Source: Marinitoga sp. 38H-ov
GTDB taxonomy: Bacteria > Thermotogota > Thermotogae > Petrotogales > Petrotogaceae
NCBI RefSeq assembly: GCF_011057715.1
Contig: NZ_LNGH01000056.1
Location: 1-35,159, forward strand
Reading direction: 5' to 3'
DNA: 35,159 nucleotides
Shown here: positions 34,886 to 35,159 of the stretch, in pieces
Position numbering within the stretch: the first letter of the stretch is position 1
Layout of the letters: each line of letters starts with the position of its first letter
Made by a program: the position numbers and the translations under genes
Notes under the pieces: generated by a model
Databases searched by the model: none
The model's input: only the letters and a program-made list of their open reading frames with translations
Told to the model about the DNA's origin: nothing

Positions 34886-35100
34886 ATATAATTAATAAAT
34901 CTGATATTTATTTTTAAAAAAATAATTCTAACTCTGAGTTATTATATAACTAAAGTAATTCTGTCACCTCCTGCACTTAAGTGCCTTGAATAGTCTGACT
35001 AACTTTGGTATATAAGTTGAATTGCTACCGGAGAATGAGCTATAGCTCTTACATATAACGAGGCTCTTTTCTTATATACCCAGAGTTAGAATCTAATTCT
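34886..35100 (+). ncRNA. Putative IS110 bridge RNA
   Basis: Predicted structure read from complementarity: a 5' hairpin AATAAAT (34894-34900) / ATTTATT (34906-34912), then an outer helix ATTCTAACTCTG (34925-34936) / CAGAGTTAGAAT (35081-35092), 12 perfect pairs. Inside are two arms. Arm 1 is closed by ACTAAAGT (34949-34956) / ACTTTGGT (35002-35009) and holds the hairpin GCAC-TTAA-GTGC (34973-34984). Arm 2 is closed by GGTATATAAG (35007-35016) / CTTATATACC (35071-35080) and holds the hairpin GAGC-TATA-GCTC (35037-35048). The two arms share three bases, so they compete slightly. The order fits IS110 bridge RNAs: 5' stem-loop, target-binding loop, donor-binding loop. The ends are approximate. Confidence 0.72.
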
Positions 35101-35116
35101 GAAAGGTTGTGTTTCT

Positions 35117-35159
35117 ATGTTGTTTGTTGGTATCGATGTTTCTAAAGATAAACTTGATT
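35117..35159 (+). CDS. IS110-family transposase (N-terminus only, cut by window end)
   Basis: Only 14 codons are present: MLFVGIDVSKDKLD. The hydrophobic strand followed by GIDVSK is the hallmark N-terminus of IS110-family DEDD recombinases, where the first Asp is a catalytic residue of the RuvC-like domain. GAAAGG (35101-35106) ten bases upstream is a plausible ribosome site. The remainder, including the serine-containing Tnp domain, is outside the window, so integrity cannot be judged. Confidence 0.85.
   Translation, partial: MLFVGIDVSKDKLD

Larger units (their letters stand above)
34868..35159 (+). mobile_element. IS110-family insertion sequence, left end (right end outside window)
   Basis: The element is identified by its transposase start at 35117. 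The left boundary is proposed at a CT core dinucleotide (34868-34869), because the RNA-like region upstream of the transposase contains the eight bases CACCTCCT that also occur in the chromosome at 34862-34869. The 5' non-coding stretch (~247 bases) before the transposase matches the IS110 group layout, in which the bridge RNA lies upstream of the gene. No terminal inverted repeats are expected or seen. An alternative boundary further right (about 34913-34924) cannot be excluded without the right end or an empty site. Confidence 0.75.

Noticed and set aside
34913-34924. An IS left boundary immediately before the 12-bp outer helix
   Set aside because: It would leave the TATAAT, the 5' hairpin and the CACCTCCT match unexplained. 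The boundary at 34868 explains all three, though it is not proven.
1-35159. CRISPR arrays, tRNA and rRNA genes
   Set aside because: No regularly spaced direct repeats, no tRNA cloverleaf with a T-arm consensus, and no rRNA-like GC-rich stretch were seen on either strand.

Overview
The window is about 35 kb of very AT-rich bacterial chromosome. Its gene content and protein style point to the phylum Thermotogota, probably a Petrotogales genus such as Marinitoga. The clues are lysine/isoleucine-rich proteins, a stand-alone CheW, CHASE2-cyclase and HD-GYP genes, a short DnaX, and GH1/GH130 glycosidases. The genus is an inference; no rRNA is present to confirm it. Genes are packed head to tail on the + strand. 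Only cheW and a small secreted protein are on the - strand.

Layout: (1) 1-3826, sugar use: the 3' end of a GH1 glycosidase, a second archaeal-type GH1 gene broken by frameshifts, a LacI-family regulator and a GH130 mannoside-phosphorylase-like enzyme, closed by a strong terminator. (2) 3828-8284: yqeY, a secreted TolB-like propeller protein, then cheW and a methyl-accepting chemotaxis protein transcribed divergently. (3) 8285-8680: a gene-poor stretch with decayed coding traces and an orphan hairpin. (4) 8681-15853, a signalling/envelope cluster: CHASE2 adenylate cyclase, a degenerate HD-GYP protein, a DUF3307 membrane protein, a FecR-domain protein with a beta-rich C-terminus, and a GAF-HD-GYP phosphodiesterase. 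(5) 15871-26275, housekeeping: dnaX, a large GT2-TPR protein, frr, uppS, cdsA, alaS, an ArsB/NhaD-type transporter and gatC. (6) 26285-31209: phosphoglucomutase, an unknown protein, truA, an unknown secreted protein and tlyA. (7) 31244-34420: a guanine riboswitch with a terminator/antiterminator switch controlling guaA-guaB. (8) 34422-35159: a small secreted protein whose 5' leader is interrupted by the left end of an IS110-family insertion sequence.

The most interesting part is the right edge. The IS110 transposase begins at 35117 (MLFVGIDVSKDKLD...). The non-coding DNA just upstream folds on paper like a bridge RNA: a 5' hairpin, then a 12-bp outer helix enclosing two arms, each with an internal hairpin that splits its loop into left and right halves. 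The first loop carries CACCTCCT, identical to the eight chromosomal bases at the proposed left junction. Those bases are the complement of the Shine-Dalgarno sequence of the adjacent gene. This suggests an IS110 element programmed to insert at a ribosome-binding site. A perfect TATAAT lies five bases inside the proposed left end, as expected if a full promoter forms only when the circular element joins its ends. The right end of the element lies outside the window, so this remains a prediction.

Other points: two genes appear to lack a canonical start codon where one is needed (the ArsB/NhaD transporter after alaS, and the secreted protein overlapping truA); one HD-GYP protein has lost the His of its HD pair; and several promoters look like extended -10 promoters of the form TGnTATAAT.
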